Below, one piece after another: positions 43,936-56,053 of a stretch of DNA of 64,000 nucleotides. The notes under the pieces were generated by a model. The model was not told the DNA's origin and did no database searches. It worked only from the letters and a program-made list of their open reading frames with translations. How positions within the stretch are numbered: the first letter of the stretch is position 1; each line of letters begins with the position of its first letter. The translations under genes and the position numbers were made by a program. The stretch is from Hydrogenophaga sp. GTDB taxonomy: Bacteria > Pseudomonadota > Gammaproteobacteria > Burkholderiales > Burkholderiaceae_C. The stretch lies in NCBI RefSeq assembly GCF_030373225.1, contig NZ_JAUCZG010000003.1:141488-205487 (forward strand). Reading direction: 5' to 3'.

Positions 43936-45141
43936 TCAGGGCGTGAGGAGTCCGCGGTCAAGGTCGGTCTGGATGTCGTCGAGGTGTTCGAGGCCCACCG
44001 CCACGCGGATCAGGCCCTGGACCACACCGGCCGACTGGCGCTGTGCTTCGGTCAGGCGGCCGTGTGAGGTGCTGGCAGGGTGCGCGACCAGGGTTTTGGT
44101 GTCGCCGAGGTTGGTGGAGAGCGACATCACCTGCAGCGAGTCGAGCACATGGAAGGCGCGCGCGCGGGCCTCGTCACCAGCAGCTGCCTTGACCTCGAAA
44201 GACAGCACCGCGCCGCCGCTTCCCGACTGCTGGGCCATGGCCAGGGCGTGTTGCGGGTGGCTGGCCAGGCCGGGGTAGTGCACGCGCGCCACGGCCGGGT
44301 GGTCTTGCAGCCACTGCGCGAGTTGAAGCGCGCGCGCCGACTGTGCCTGCATGCGGATGTCCAGCGTCTCCAGCCCCTTGAGCACGACCCAGGCGTTGAA
44401 GGGCGCCAGCGTCATGCCGGCGCTCTTGAGCACCGGCAAAAAAGTCTTGGTCACCAGCTCCTGGCTGGCGCACAGGGCGCCGGCCATCACACGGCCCTGC
44501 CCGTCGAGGTATTTGGTGCCCGAGTGCATGACGATGTCCGCGCCCAGCGCGATGGGCAACTGCAGGGCCGGTGTGGCAAAGCAGTTGTCCACGCAGAGCA
44601 GCGCGCCGGCGTTGTGCGCGATGTCGGCCAGCGCGCGGATGTCGCACACCTCGGTGAGCGGGTTGGTGGGTGTTTCGGCGAACAGCAGCCGGGTGGTCGG
44701 CTGGATCGCGGCCTGCCACGCCGCCACGTCGGTCTGTGAAACGAAGGTCGACTCGACGCCGAACTTCGCCAGGTCGGTGCCGATGAGCTTGATGGTGGAG
44801 CCGAACATGGAGTGCGAACACACCACATGGTCGCCGGCCTTGAGCAGGCCCATGCACATCATGAGGATGGCCGACATGCCCGAGGCGGTGGAGATGCAGG
44901 CTTCGGCACCCTCGAGGGCCGCCAGGCGCTGCTCGAAGCTGGCCACGGTGGGATTGCCGTAACGGCCGTAGGTGAAGCCCTCTTCGTCACCGGCAAAGCG
45001 GCGCGCAGCCGATTCGGCGCTCGGCTGCACGTAGCCGCTCGTGAGGTACAGGGCTTCCGAATTTTCGCCGTACTGGCTGCGTTCAACGGCTTCGCGCACG
45101 GCCAGCGTGTCGCGGTGAAGGTCGGTTTTCTTCGGCTTCAT
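43936..45141 (-). CDS. metZ: O-succinylhomoserine sulfhydrylase
   Basis: A 401-residue PLP-dependent gamma-family enzyme that makes homocysteine directly from activated homoserine and sulfide. [17 protein letters not shown] contains the PLP Lys210; [21 protein letters not shown] and [14 protein letters not shown] are Cys/Met metabolism motifs. Length and the [29 protein letters not shown] start fit MetZ rather than MetB; the choice between succinyl and acetyl substrate is inference. It lies 12 bases after purF, as in Pseudomonas and many betaproteobacteria. Confidence 0.9.
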   Translation of the reverse strand: MKPKKTDLHRDTLAVREAVERSQYGENSEALYLTSGYVQPSAESAARRFAGDEEGFTYGRYGNPTVASFEQRLAALEGAEACISTASGMSAILMMCMGLLKAGDHVVCSHSMFGSTIKLIGTDLAKFGVESTFVSQTDVAAWQAAIQPTTRLLFAETPTNPLTEVCDIRALADIAHNAGALLCVDNCFATPALQLPIALGADIVMHSGTKYLDGQGRVMAGALCASQELVTKTFLPVLKSAGMTLAPFNAWVVLKGLETLDIRMQAQSARALQLAQWLQDHPAVARVHYPGLASHPQHALAMAQQSGSGGAVLSFEVKAAAGDEARARAFHVLDSLQVMSLSTNLGDTKTLVAHPASTSHGRLTEAQRQSAGVVQGLIRVAVGLEHLDDIQTDLDRGLLTP

Positions 45142-45153
45142 GGGCAAAGACCT

Positions 45154-46659
<1,506 letters not shown>

Positions 46660-46691
46660 GTTTCTGTCCTCGGAAAAAACTCAAACGCCAT

Positions 46692-47177
46692 TCAGGCGAT
46701 ATATCGGGCCACCGGCTCGGGCAACAAGGGCTTGATCGCATGCAGGGTGGCCACCAGCACGTCGGCCAGCGCCGACGTCTGCCACCAGGCAGCGTCCCTC
46801 ATCGGCGACATGCTCACCACCACGGCGAATGCCAGCAGCATCACGCCACCGCGCGCCAGACCAAAGGCACTGCCCAGAATCCGGTCCACCGGCCGCAATC
46901 CGACCGACGCCACCAGCTTCTTGACCAGCCAGGCCAGCAAGCCGCTGGCAAACGCCACCGCGATGAACACCACCAGAAATCCGGCGGCCAGTTGCAACGG
47001 TGGCGACAGACCTTGCAGCGGCAGCAGGGCCGCCACCTCGTCGGCCCAAGCCTGAGCGAGCACGAACGCGGCCACCCAGCCTGCCACCGACAGCACCTCG
47101 TACACCAGCCCGCGCCACGCGCCGAGCAAGACCGACAGCAACAGCACCGCCAGCAGCAGCCAATCGGTCAGCACCAT
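46692..47177 (-). CDS. cvpA: CvpA-family membrane protein
   Basis: A 161-residue inner-membrane protein with four hydrophobic segments (LLLAVLLLSVLLGAWRGLV at the start and LGSAFGLARGGVMLLAFAVVV near the middle, the family motif). CvpA in E. coli is needed for colicin V production and bile tolerance; its molecular role is poorly known. Its place directly before purF is conserved in proteobacteria. Confidence 0.9.
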   Translation of the reverse strand: MVLTDWLLLAVLLLSVLLGAWRGLVYEVLSVAGWVAAFVLAQAWADEVAALLPLQGLSPPLQLAAGFLVVFIAVAFASGLLAWLVKKLVASVGLRPVDRILGSAFGLARGGVMLLAFAVVVSMSPMRDAAWWQTSALADVLVATLHAIKPLLPEPVARYIA

Positions 47178-47199
47178 GCGGTGGCCTTCTCGTGGAATG

Positions 47200-47946
47200 T
47201 CACAGCGTGAGGATGGCGGCGGGCAGGCCCAGGGCTTTCACCCGGGCAGCGGCCTTCTCGGCGTCGGCACGGCTGTTGAAAGGCCCCAGGCGCACGCGGA
47301 TGCGGCGTCCTTCGGACGTCTCGGCCACGTGGGTGTAGGTCTTGAGCCCGGCGGCCTCGAGCTTCTGGCGAACCGAGCGCGCACCCGCCTCCTCGGAAAA
47401 AGCCCCCACCTGCACCACCAGACGCTCCGGGGTCGCACTGGCGGCCGTGCCGGCAGGCGCCGGCGCCGGCGTGGCGGCGGGTTTGCCTTCCAGCAGCGCA
47501 CGCGCACGCTCGGCATCCGTGGGTGATGGCGCCACCTTGGCCGGCTCCGCTGCCGGTCGGGGCGGCGTCGCCGCCGCCTCCACCACCTCTTCGCGTGCAC
47601 TCAGGGTGTCGCGGGTCTCCACGACCGGTGCCGGCGCCTTGCTGGCGGGCGCCGCGGCCGCGACCGGTGCAGCGGGCACCGCCGGTGCAGCAGCCTCTGC
47701 AGTCGCCTTGACGGCAGGCGCGGGCGTGCTTTTCGCCGGAATCTCGATCGGGATGTCCACCGAGATCGGGCGTGGCTGCGTGTCGAACAACAAGGGGAAT
47801 CCGACCACGCCCAGCAGCACCAGAACGCTGGCACCGATCAGGCGGTGTCGCGCGCGGCGGCGCACGGCTTCGATGCTCTGCGGCGGCGGTGTCGATGGAT
47901 TGCCCTGTGAGCCTGAACGGGATTTGAACATTCGGGTGGGAACCAT
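47200..47946 (-). CDS. dedD: SPOR-domain cell-envelope protein, DedD-like
   Basis: A 248-residue bitopic protein: a short cytoplasmic start, one membrane segment (LIGASVLVLLGVVGFPLLF, about residues 37-55), a long Ala/Pro-rich periplasmic linker, and a C-terminal SPOR domain (LVVQVGAFSEEAGARSVRQK to VRLGPFNSRADAEKAAARV). SPOR domains bind denuded peptidoglycan at the septum. The order folC-this gene-cvpA-purF equals folC-dedD-cvpA-purF of E. coli, which supports the name. A second Met six residues in is possible. Confidence 0.87.
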   Translation of the reverse strand: MVPTRMFKSRSGSQGNPSTPPPQSIEAVRRRARHRLIGASVLVLLGVVGFPLLFDTQPRPISVDIPIEIPAKSTPAPAVKATAEAAAPAVPAAPVAAAAPASKAPAPVVETRDTLSAREEVVEAAATPPRPAAEPAKVAPSPTDAERARALLEGKPAATPAPAPAGTAASATPERLVVQVGAFSEEAGARSVRQKLEAAGLKTYTHVAETSEGRRIRVRLGPFNSRADAEKAAARVKALGLPAAILTL

Positions 47947-48012
47947 TGCGCCAAAGGAGGCCTGGCGAGGGGCGCGACACAGGAACGGGTCGGGGACGTC
48001 CGGGCGACCGGG

Positions 48013-49362
48013 TCAGGAGGGCAGGTGTTTGGCCGACAGGCGCGGCACGCCATCCTGCAGAACACCCCCCACGGTGAAGAACGATCCGAAGACCACGATT
48101 CTATCAGCGGGGTCTGCGTGGAAGACCGCCGCCTGCAGCGCCTCCATGGGGTTCGCATGGCACCCGGCCACCGTGCTTCGGGCCGTGGCGGGATGGGCTT
48201 TCAGCGTCTCGGCCAGCGCCGCGGCCGAGCTGGCGCGGGCCAGCGGCAGATCGGTCAGGTGCCAGCGGTCGATCAGCGGGGCGATGCGCTCGACCATGGC
48301 ACCGATGTCCTTGTCGGCCATGGCGCCGAAGACGGCGTGGGTGGTCGGGTAGTAGCCCATGGCGTCGAGGTTCTCGGTGAGTGCTGCCACCGAGTGCGGG
48401 TTGTGTGCCACGTCGAGCACCAGGGTGGGCGTGCCCGGCACGATCTGGAAGCGCCCGGGCAATTCCACCAGGGCCAGACCGTTGCGCACGGACTGGGCGG
48501 TCACGGGCAAGCGGGAGCGCAGCGCCTCGACGGCAGCGAGCACACCCGAGGCGTTCACCAGCTGGTTGGCACCCCGCAGCGCCGGATAGGCCAGCCCGGC
48601 GTAGCGCCGCCCGCCGTGCGACGGGTGCATGGCCCAGCCCCACTGCTGCTGGTCGCCCGCGAAATGAAAATCCTTGCCGATGCGCCAGAGATCGGCGCCG
48701 ATCTCCAGTGCGCGGTCGAGCACGCTTTGTGGCGGCACCGGGTCGCTGACCACCACCGGCCGGCCGGTGCGCATGATGCCGGCCTTCTCGTAGCCGATGG
48801 CCTCGCGGTCCTTGCCCAGCAGGGCCATGTGATCCAGCGCAATGCAGGTGATGACCGCGCAGTCGGTGTCGATGATGTTCACCGCGTCCAGCCGCCCCCC
48901 CAGTCCCACCTCGAGAATCGCCACATCGAGCCCGCTGCGCGAGAGCGTGCGCAAGATCGCCAGGGTGGTGAACTCGAAGTAACTCAGGCTGATCGCCTCG
49001 TCGCCGCCCTGCCCCTTGCGCGCCTCTTCCACCTCGGCAAAGGCCGGCAGCAGCTCGCTGCCGGCCACCGGCTCACCGGCGATGCGGCAGCGTTCTTCGA
49101 AATGCACCAGGTGCGGCGAGGTGTACACGCCGGTGCGGTAGCCCGACTCGGTGTAGACCGCCTCCAGCATCGCGCAGGTGCTGCCCTTGCCGTTGGTGCC
49201 CGCCACGGTGATCACCGGACAGCTCAGTGCCAGCTCCATGCGCTGCGCCACGCGCTGCACGCGCTCCAGGCCCATGTCGATGGTGACCGGGTGCAGGCGC
49301 TCGGCGTGGGCCAGCCACTCGGGCAGGGTGGTGGGATGGGGAGGCAGTTCGATGTTGAGCAT
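48013..49362 (-). CDS. folC: Dihydrofolate synthase / folylpolyglutamate synthase
   Basis: A 449-residue Mur-ligase-type enzyme that adds glutamate to dihydropteroate and folates. VITVAGTNGKGSTCAMLEAV is the P-loop, TSPHLVHFEERCRI and LEVGLGGRLDAVNII are further family motifs. The ATG at 49362 replaces a longer frame that would overlap the divergent yffB gene. It heads the minus-strand run towards gltX. Its 5' end is 58 bp from yffB. Confidence 0.95.
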   Translation of the reverse strand: MLNIELPPHPTTLPEWLAHAERLHPVTIDMGLERVQRVAQRMELALSCPVITVAGTNGKGSTCAMLEAVYTESGYRTGVYTSPHLVHFEERCRIAGEPVAGSELLPAFAEVEEARKGQGGDEAISLSYFEFTTLAILRTLSRSGLDVAILEVGLGGRLDAVNIIDTDCAVITCIALDHMALLGKDREAIGYEKAGIMRTGRPVVVSDPVPPQSVLDRALEIGADLWRIGKDFHFAGDQQQWGWAMHPSHGGRRYAGLAYPALRGANQLVNASGVLAAVEALRSRLPVTAQSVRNGLALVELPGRFQIVPGTPTLVLDVAHNPHSVAALTENLDAMGYYPTTHAVFGAMADKDIGAMVERIAPLIDRWHLTDLPLARASSAAALAETLKAHPATARSTVAGCHANPMEALQAAVFHADPADRIVVFGSFFTVGGVLQDGVPRLSAKHLPS

Positions 49363-49420
49363 GGCTGGATTGTCCCATCGGGCCCGCGACAGGCCCCGCC
49401 ATCGCCGACAATCCCTTCCC

Positions 49421-49765
49421 ATGATCACTGTTCACGGCATCCCCAACTGCGACACCGTCAAGAAGGCCCGCGCCTGGCTGACCGAACACGGTGCACCGCA
49501 CCGGTTTCATGACTTCAGGAAGCAGGGCGTGCCGGAAGAAGCGCTTGACCGCTGGCTGGCCGCCGTGGGCTGGGAGACCTTGATCAACCGCAAGGGCACG
49601 ACCTGGCGCCAGCTGGACGAAACCGTTCGGGCCGGCGTGACCGATGCGGCCAGCGCCCGGACCGTGGCGCTGGCGCATCCGAGCGTGATCAAGCGCCCGG
49701 TGGTGCAGTGGGACGACGGCATCACGGTGGGTTTTGACGCCGCTGCCTGGCCAGCACGCCTCTGA
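49421..49765 (+). CDS. ArsC/Spx-family (YffB-type) reductase-like protein
   Basis: A 114-residue thioredoxin-fold protein. ITVHGIPNCDTVKKARAWL is the standard opening of the YffB/Spx/ArsC-like group, with a single Cys in PNCDT; FHDFRKQGVP and the C-terminal VIKRPVVQW also match. YffB-type proteins can use glutathione in vitro but their role is unclear; arsenate reduction should not be assumed. It is divergent from folC. Confidence 0.85.
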   Translation: MITVHGIPNCDTVKKARAWLTEHGAPHRFHDFRKQGVPEEALDRWLAAVGWETLINRKGTTWRQLDETVRAGVTDAASARTVALAHPSVIKRPVVQWDDGITVGFDAAAWPARL

Positions 49766-49835
49766 CCCCGGGCAAGCGCCCCGCCCCCGCGGCCTAAAAT
49801 CGCGGTTTCGTTGTTCGACTCCACACCCCTGCACC

Positions 49836-51523
<1,688 letters not shown>

Positions 51524-51565
51524 GACTGCGGCCGGCAGGCACGCCCGGCGTGCTGGCGGCTGCGC

Positions 51566-53314
51566 TCAGGAAACCGTTCCCTGGCGCGCGCGTTCTTCCT
51601 CCCGCAGGCGCAAGACGCGCCGCTGCACCTTGCCGGTGGTGGTCATGGGCAAGGCGTCAATGAACTCGATGTCTTTCGGGTATTCGTAAGGGGCGAGCTT
51701 GCCCTTGACGTGCGCCTGCAGCTCGCGCACCAGGGCTGCACCGGCCTCGTGACCGGGCGCCAGCACCACGTAGGCCTTGACCACCGCACCGCGCTCGGCA
51801 TCGGGCTTGGGCACCACCGCCGCGTTGGCCACCGCCGGGTGCTTCACCAGGCAGTTCTCGATTTCGCTGGGGCCGATGCGGTAGCCCGCGGCCTTGAACA
51901 CGTCGTCGGCACGGCCCTGGTACCAGAGGTAACCATCGGCGTCGCGCGTGGCGAGGTCACCCGTGCGGCACCAGCTGTTGGCCATGTCGCCGGTGTACTT
52001 GGCACGGGTCGATGCCTCGTTCTTCCAATAGCCCAGGAAGAACACCGGGTCGGGATCACCGTGCACGTCAAGCCGGTGCACCGCCACATCGCCCGGCACA
52101 CCCACCGCACACTCCACGCCGTTGTCGTCGATCACCGCCACGCGGTGGCCCGGGTAGCCCTTGCCCATGGAGCCGGGCCGCGCCGGGTACAGGCGCGCGC
52201 AGTTGCCCACGATGTAATTGATTTCGGTCTGACCAAACATCTCGTTGACCGTGACCCCCAGCTCATCACGGCAATACGCAAACACCGCATCACCCACCGC
52301 TTCGCCCGCGCTCATGAGACCCTCGAGCTGGAACGTGTACCGCTGCTTCGGCGCGGGCACCGCTTTCATCATGGCCTTGAGCGCGGTGGGAAACAGGAAG
52401 CTGTGCGTGACGCCGTGTCGTTCGATCAGCTCGAACGCGGTCTGCGGGCTGAAGCGCCCGTTGTAGGCCACGATGGGCCGGCCAAAGTACAGCGTGGGCA
52501 GCAGCGCGTCCATCAGGCCGCCGGTCCAGGCCCAGTCGGCCGGAGACCAGAACACGGCGTTCGATGGCACGGTCGCGTCGAACGGGTCAAAGCCGAACCA
52601 GTTCTGGCTGCAGACGAAACCGGTGAGGTTGCCGATCAGGGCGCGGTGCGGAATCAGCGCACCTTTGGGGTTGCCGGTGGTGCCGCTGGTGTAGATCAAG
52701 ACCGCTGCCTCTTCGGCCAGCGTGTCGACCGGGCTGAACACGGCCGGCTCCTGTGCCAGCAGCGCTGCCCAGTCGAGGTCGGCGCGCATGCCCTCGGGCG
52801 TGCCGTCGCCGTCCACGCCGATCACGCATCGCAGCAGCGGGCAGTCGTCGCGCACACCCAGCAACGCGGGCAGCGAGGGCTGGTCGCAAATGGCGACCAC
52901 GGCCTCGCTGTCGTGCAGGCGGTATTCGAGCGCCTCGGGGCCGAACAGCTGCGACAGCGGCATGCCCACTGCGCCCATTTGCAGCACCGCCATGTAGGCC
53001 ACGGCGGTCTCGAAGCGCTGGGGCAACACGATGGCCACACGATCGCCACGCTGCACCCCCAACGCGGCCAGCGCATTCGACAGGCGGTTCGCCTGATCCA
53101 GCAGTTCGGCATAGCTGTGGCGCTGGTCCTGCAGGGTGGGCGCACACGCGATCACGGCCGTTTGTTTCGCCCGGTCAGGGTCTTCGGCCCAGCGGCGCAT
53201 GCACAGGCGGGCCATGTTGAAGTGTTCCGGCACCGACCAGCCAAAGCCGCTGTGCAGCGTGTCGTACAGGTCGGCCGGGGTGTTCTTCTTGTCTCTGGCT
53301 TGACTCGCTCGCAT
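51566..53314 (-). CDS. AMP-forming acyl-CoA synthetase
   Basis: A 582-residue ANL-superfamily ligase. The AMP-binding P-loop VLIYTSGTTGNPKGALIPHR, the A5 motif NEMFGQTEINYIVGN, the A8 hinge GRADDVFKAAGYRIGPSEIE and the acyl-adenylate Lys in TTTGKVQRRVLR are intact. It activates a carboxylic acid to its CoA thioester; the overall layout resembles acetyl/medium-chain acyl-CoA synthetases, but the chain length is not visible. It is divergent from an alpha/beta hydrolase with 23 bp between the starts. Confidence 0.9.
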   Translation of the reverse strand: MRASQARDKKNTPADLYDTLHSGFGWSVPEHFNMARLCMRRWAEDPDRAKQTAVIACAPTLQDQRHSYAELLDQANRLSNALAALGVQRGDRVAIVLPQRFETAVAYMAVLQMGAVGMPLSQLFGPEALEYRLHDSEAVVAICDQPSLPALLGVRDDCPLLRCVIGVDGDGTPEGMRADLDWAALLAQEPAVFSPVDTLAEEAAVLIYTSGTTGNPKGALIPHRALIGNLTGFVCSQNWFGFDPFDATVPSNAVFWSPADWAWTGGLMDALLPTLYFGRPIVAYNGRFSPQTAFELIERHGVTHSFLFPTALKAMMKAVPAPKQRYTFQLEGLMSAGEAVGDAVFAYCRDELGVTVNEMFGQTEINYIVGNCARLYPARPGSMGKGYPGHRVAVIDDNGVECAVGVPGDVAVHRLDVHGDPDPVFFLGYWKNEASTRAKYTGDMANSWCRTGDLATRDADGYLWYQGRADDVFKAAGYRIGPSEIENCLVKHPAVANAAVVPKPDAERGAVVKAYVVLAPGHEAGAALVRELQAHVKGKLAPYEYPKDIEFIDALPMTTTGKVQRRVLRLREEERARQGTVS

Positions 53315-53337
53315 GGTTTGTCTCGGTCTCGTTCTCT

Positions 53338-54267
53338 ATGATCCAGCGAATGTACCAAGCACTGAAAGCCTCGCGCAGCGAATTCGTCCCGGTCCGCAAC
53401 CTCAGCTACCACGTGCGGGTGTGGGGTCAGCGCCGCGACGGGCAGACGCCGCTGGTGCTGGTGCACGGCTGGATGGACGTGGCGGCTTCGTGGCAGTTCG
53501 TGGTGGATGCCCTGCAGGGCGAGCGCTGGATCATCGCGCCCGACTGGCGCGGCTTCGGTCACACCCGGATCGAGGGCCCCGCGGTCGACAGTTACTGGTT
53601 CCCCGACTACATGGCCGACCTCGATGGCCTGCTCGACCACTACGCCGGCGAGCAGGCGGTGGATCTGGTGGGCCACAGCATGGGCGGCAACATCGCCATG
53701 ATGTACTCCGGCGTCCGGCCGAAACGCATTGAGCACCTGGTCAACCTCGAGGGCTTCGGCCTGCCCGAAACCCGGCCCGCGCAGGCGCCTGGCCGATACG
53801 CGCAGTGGCTCGATGAGATCAAGACCGTGCAGCGCGGCGGCAAGGCCCTCAAGAGCTACCCCGACGCCGACGGCGTGGCGCGCCGCCTCATGAAAACCAA
53901 CCCGCGCCTGGTGCCCGACAAGGCGCAGTGGCTGGCACGCCAATGGGCCGCGCCGAACACACAGGGCGAGTGGGAGATCCTGGGCGACGCGGCCCACAAG
54001 GTGACCAGCGCCCACCTCTACCGCCTGGACGAAGCGCTGGAAATCTACCGGCGCATCAGCGCACCGGTGCTCTCGGTCACGGCCGGCGACGACAGTCTGG
54101 GTCAGTGGTGGAAGGGCTCGTTCACGCTGGCGCAATACCTCGAGCGAATCCGCGCCGTGCCCCGCCTGCAAAGTGCTGTGGTGCAGGATGCGGGGCACAT
54201 GATGCACCACGACCAGCCCGACGAGCTCGCCCGCCTGATCGAGGCCTTCCTGGCCAGCCCGACCTGA
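53338..54267 (+). CDS. Alpha/beta hydrolase
   Basis: A 309-residue cytoplasmic hydrolase. The oxyanion region LVHGWMDVAASW, nucleophile elbow GHSMGG (Ser114) and terminal His in VQDAGHMMHHDQP form the expected triad frame. A second possible start is 12 bases on. It may hydrolyse an ester or thioester related to the divergent acyl-CoA synthetase, but no substrate is evident. Confidence 0.88.
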   Translation: MIQRMYQALKASRSEFVPVRNLSYHVRVWGQRRDGQTPLVLVHGWMDVAASWQFVVDALQGERWIIAPDWRGFGHTRIEGPAVDSYWFPDYMADLDGLLDHYAGEQAVDLVGHSMGGNIAMMYSGVRPKRIEHLVNLEGFGLPETRPAQAPGRYAQWLDEIKTVQRGGKALKSYPDADGVARRLMKTNPRLVPDKAQWLARQWAAPNTQGEWEILGDAAHKVTSAHLYRLDEALEIYRRISAPVLSVTAGDDSLGQWWKGSFTLAQYLERIRAVPRLQSAVVQDAGHMMHHDQPDELARLIEAFLASPT

Positions 54268-54331
54268 GTGCGTTGCCGGGCTTCTGCGGCCGGCAACGTT
54301 GGGTTTACCGTGCGCGGGCATACTCCTGCGC

Positions 54332-54874
54332 ATGAAATTCCTTGCCACCGCCCGCTTGGACTCCACCTTCGCCCTGACCGCCTGTGGCTTGCTGCTTGGC
54401 GCCCCCGCCATGGCCGGCAGCTGGGACCTGTGCCCCGGTTACGACCAGCCCGCCAGCGCGGCGCCCGACGCGCCCCGCTACGAGGCATTTTTCTCGCCTT
54501 ACACGCACCACTGGTCTCCCGACAGCGAACACGAACAGGTGTACGCGGTCAGTGTGAGCCGCCTGCTGCCCAACAACCGCTTCTGCGGCTTTGCCCTGTT
54601 CAACAACTCGTTCGGACAACCCTCGGCCTATGCGTTCGTGGGCAAGACCTGGCCCGGCCTGTGGAAGGCCTACCCCAAGGTCTACGCCTCGGTGAGCGCG
54701 GGCATCATTTACGGCTACGTGGGTCGGTACAAGAACAAGGTGCCGCTGAACGTCGGCGGCTTCTCGCCGGTGCTGGTTCCCGTTCTGGGCTACCGGCTGT
54801 CACCCAGGAGCACGCTCGAGATGCAGTTGCTGGGCACCGCTGCGGTCATGTTCGGCACCACCTGGCGCTTTTGA
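54332..54874 (+). CDS. PagP-like outer-membrane beta-barrel protein
   Basis: A 180-residue secreted protein with a signal peptide ending near APAMAGS (about residue 28). The C-terminal two thirds follow E. coli PagP in order and spacing from memory: FALFNNSFGQPSAYAFVGKTW parallels the PagP AFKDSW...GYGW..TW strip, with later strands and a terminal TTWRF as an outer-membrane C-terminal aromatic. PagP adds palmitate to lipid A. Here the PagP catalytic Asp-Ser appears as Asn92-Ser93, while a His pair (59-60) lies where its His would be. Family assignment is an inference from this pattern. It is flanked by a hydrolase and prfB. Confidence 0.6.
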   Translation: MKFLATARLDSTFALTACGLLLGAPAMAGSWDLCPGYDQPASAAPDAPRYEAFFSPYTHHWSPDSEHEQVYAVSVSRLLPNNRFCGFALFNNSFGQPSAYAFVGKTWPGLWKAYPKVYASVSAGIIYGYVGRYKNKVPLNVGGFSPVLVPVLGYRLSPRSTLEMQLLGTAAVMFGTTWRF

Positions 54875-54945
54875 GCGGCCCGGCCGCGGGCGGGGGCATG
54901 GCGTGAGAAAATCGCGGTTTTGAACACAGACCGCAGGAACTCCCC

Positions 54946-56050
54946 ATGGAAGCCGAACGCAGCAACGCCATCCGAACACAGCTCGAAGACCTGACCACAC
55001 GAGTGGTCGAGCTCCGGAGGTATCTTTGACTACGATGCCAAGGCATCGAAGCTGAAAGAAGTCGAATCGGCACTGGAAGACCCCACGGTCTGGAACGATC
55101 CCAAGCGCGCCCAGGACCTGGGCCGCGAGAAAAAATCGCTTGAAGATGTGGTGGTCGTGCTCGACCGCCTCACGGGCGAGCTCACCGACAACACCGAGCT
55201 GTTCGAGATGTCCAGCGAAGACGGTGACGACGCCGGCCTGGTCACCATCGAAGGCGAAGCCGCGAAACTCGCAGCCGAGGTCGAAAAGCTCGAGTTCCGC
55301 CGCATGTTCAACAACCCGGCCGACCCCCTGAACTGTTTCCTGGACATCCAGGCCGGCGCCGGCGGCACCGAGGCCTGCGACTGGGCCAGCATGCTGCTGC
55401 GCCAGTACCTGCGTTACGCCGAGCGCAAGGGCTTCAAGACGGTGATCGAAGACGAGACCGAAGGCGACACCGCCGGCATCAAGAGCGCCACCATCAAGAT
55501 CGAGGGTGACTACGCCTTCGGCCTGTTGCGCACCGAGACCGGCGTGCACCGGCTGGTTCGCAAGAGCCCGTTCGACTCCTCGGGCGGACGACACACGTCG
55601 TTCGCGTCGGTGTTCGTCTACCCCGAGATCGACGACTCGATCGAGATCAACATCAACCCGTCCGATGTTCGCACCGACACCTACCGCGCCTCGGGCGCTG
55701 GTGGTCAGCACATCAACAAGACCGACTCGGCCGTGCGCCTGACGCACATTCCCACCGGCATCGTGGTGCAGTGCCAGGACGGTCGCAGCCAGCACGGCAA
55801 CCGCGACGTGGCCTGGAAGCGCCTGCGCTCCAAGCTCTACGACTTCGAGCTGCGCAAGCAGCAGGAAGAACAGCAGAAGCTGGAAGACACCAAGACCGAC
55901 GTGGGCTGGGGACACCAGATCCGTTCGTACGTGCTGGACAACAGCCGCATCAAGGACCTGCGCACCAACGTCGAGATTTCCGCCACGCAGAAAGTGCTGG
56001 ACGGGGACCTCGATCCCTTCATTGAAGCGTCCCTCAAACAAGGGGTTTGA
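54946..56050 (+). CDS. prfB: Peptide chain release factor 2 with programmed +1 frameshift
   Basis: RF2 (367 residues after the shift) releases nascent chains at UGA and UAA. The reading frame from the ATG at 54946 reaches CTT TGA at 55024-55029 after 27 codons; the rest is in the +1 frame from GAC at 55028 to the stop at 56050. The specificity tripeptide SPF (in [14 protein letters not shown]) and the catalytic GGQ ([13 protein letters not shown]) are intact. A release-factor shortage lets the ribosome shift, the classic autoregulation. The frameshift is normal, not a defect. Confidence 0.96.
55016..55030 (+). promoter_or_regulatory. prfB programmed frameshift site
   Basis: GGAGG (55016-55020) acts as an internal Shine-Dalgarno three bases before the slippery CTT TGA C (55024-55030). 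The in-frame UGA slows decoding until RF2 is scarce and the ribosome slips +1 to read GAC. The layout equals the E. coli prfB site, with GGAGG in place of AGGGGG. Confidence 0.95.
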
Positions 56051-56053
56051 TCC

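Noticed and set aside
55024..55029. In-frame TGA near the start of prfB that looks like a broken gene
   Set aside because: It is the conserved programmed +1 frameshift site of release factor 2, with GGAGG and CTT TGA C in place.
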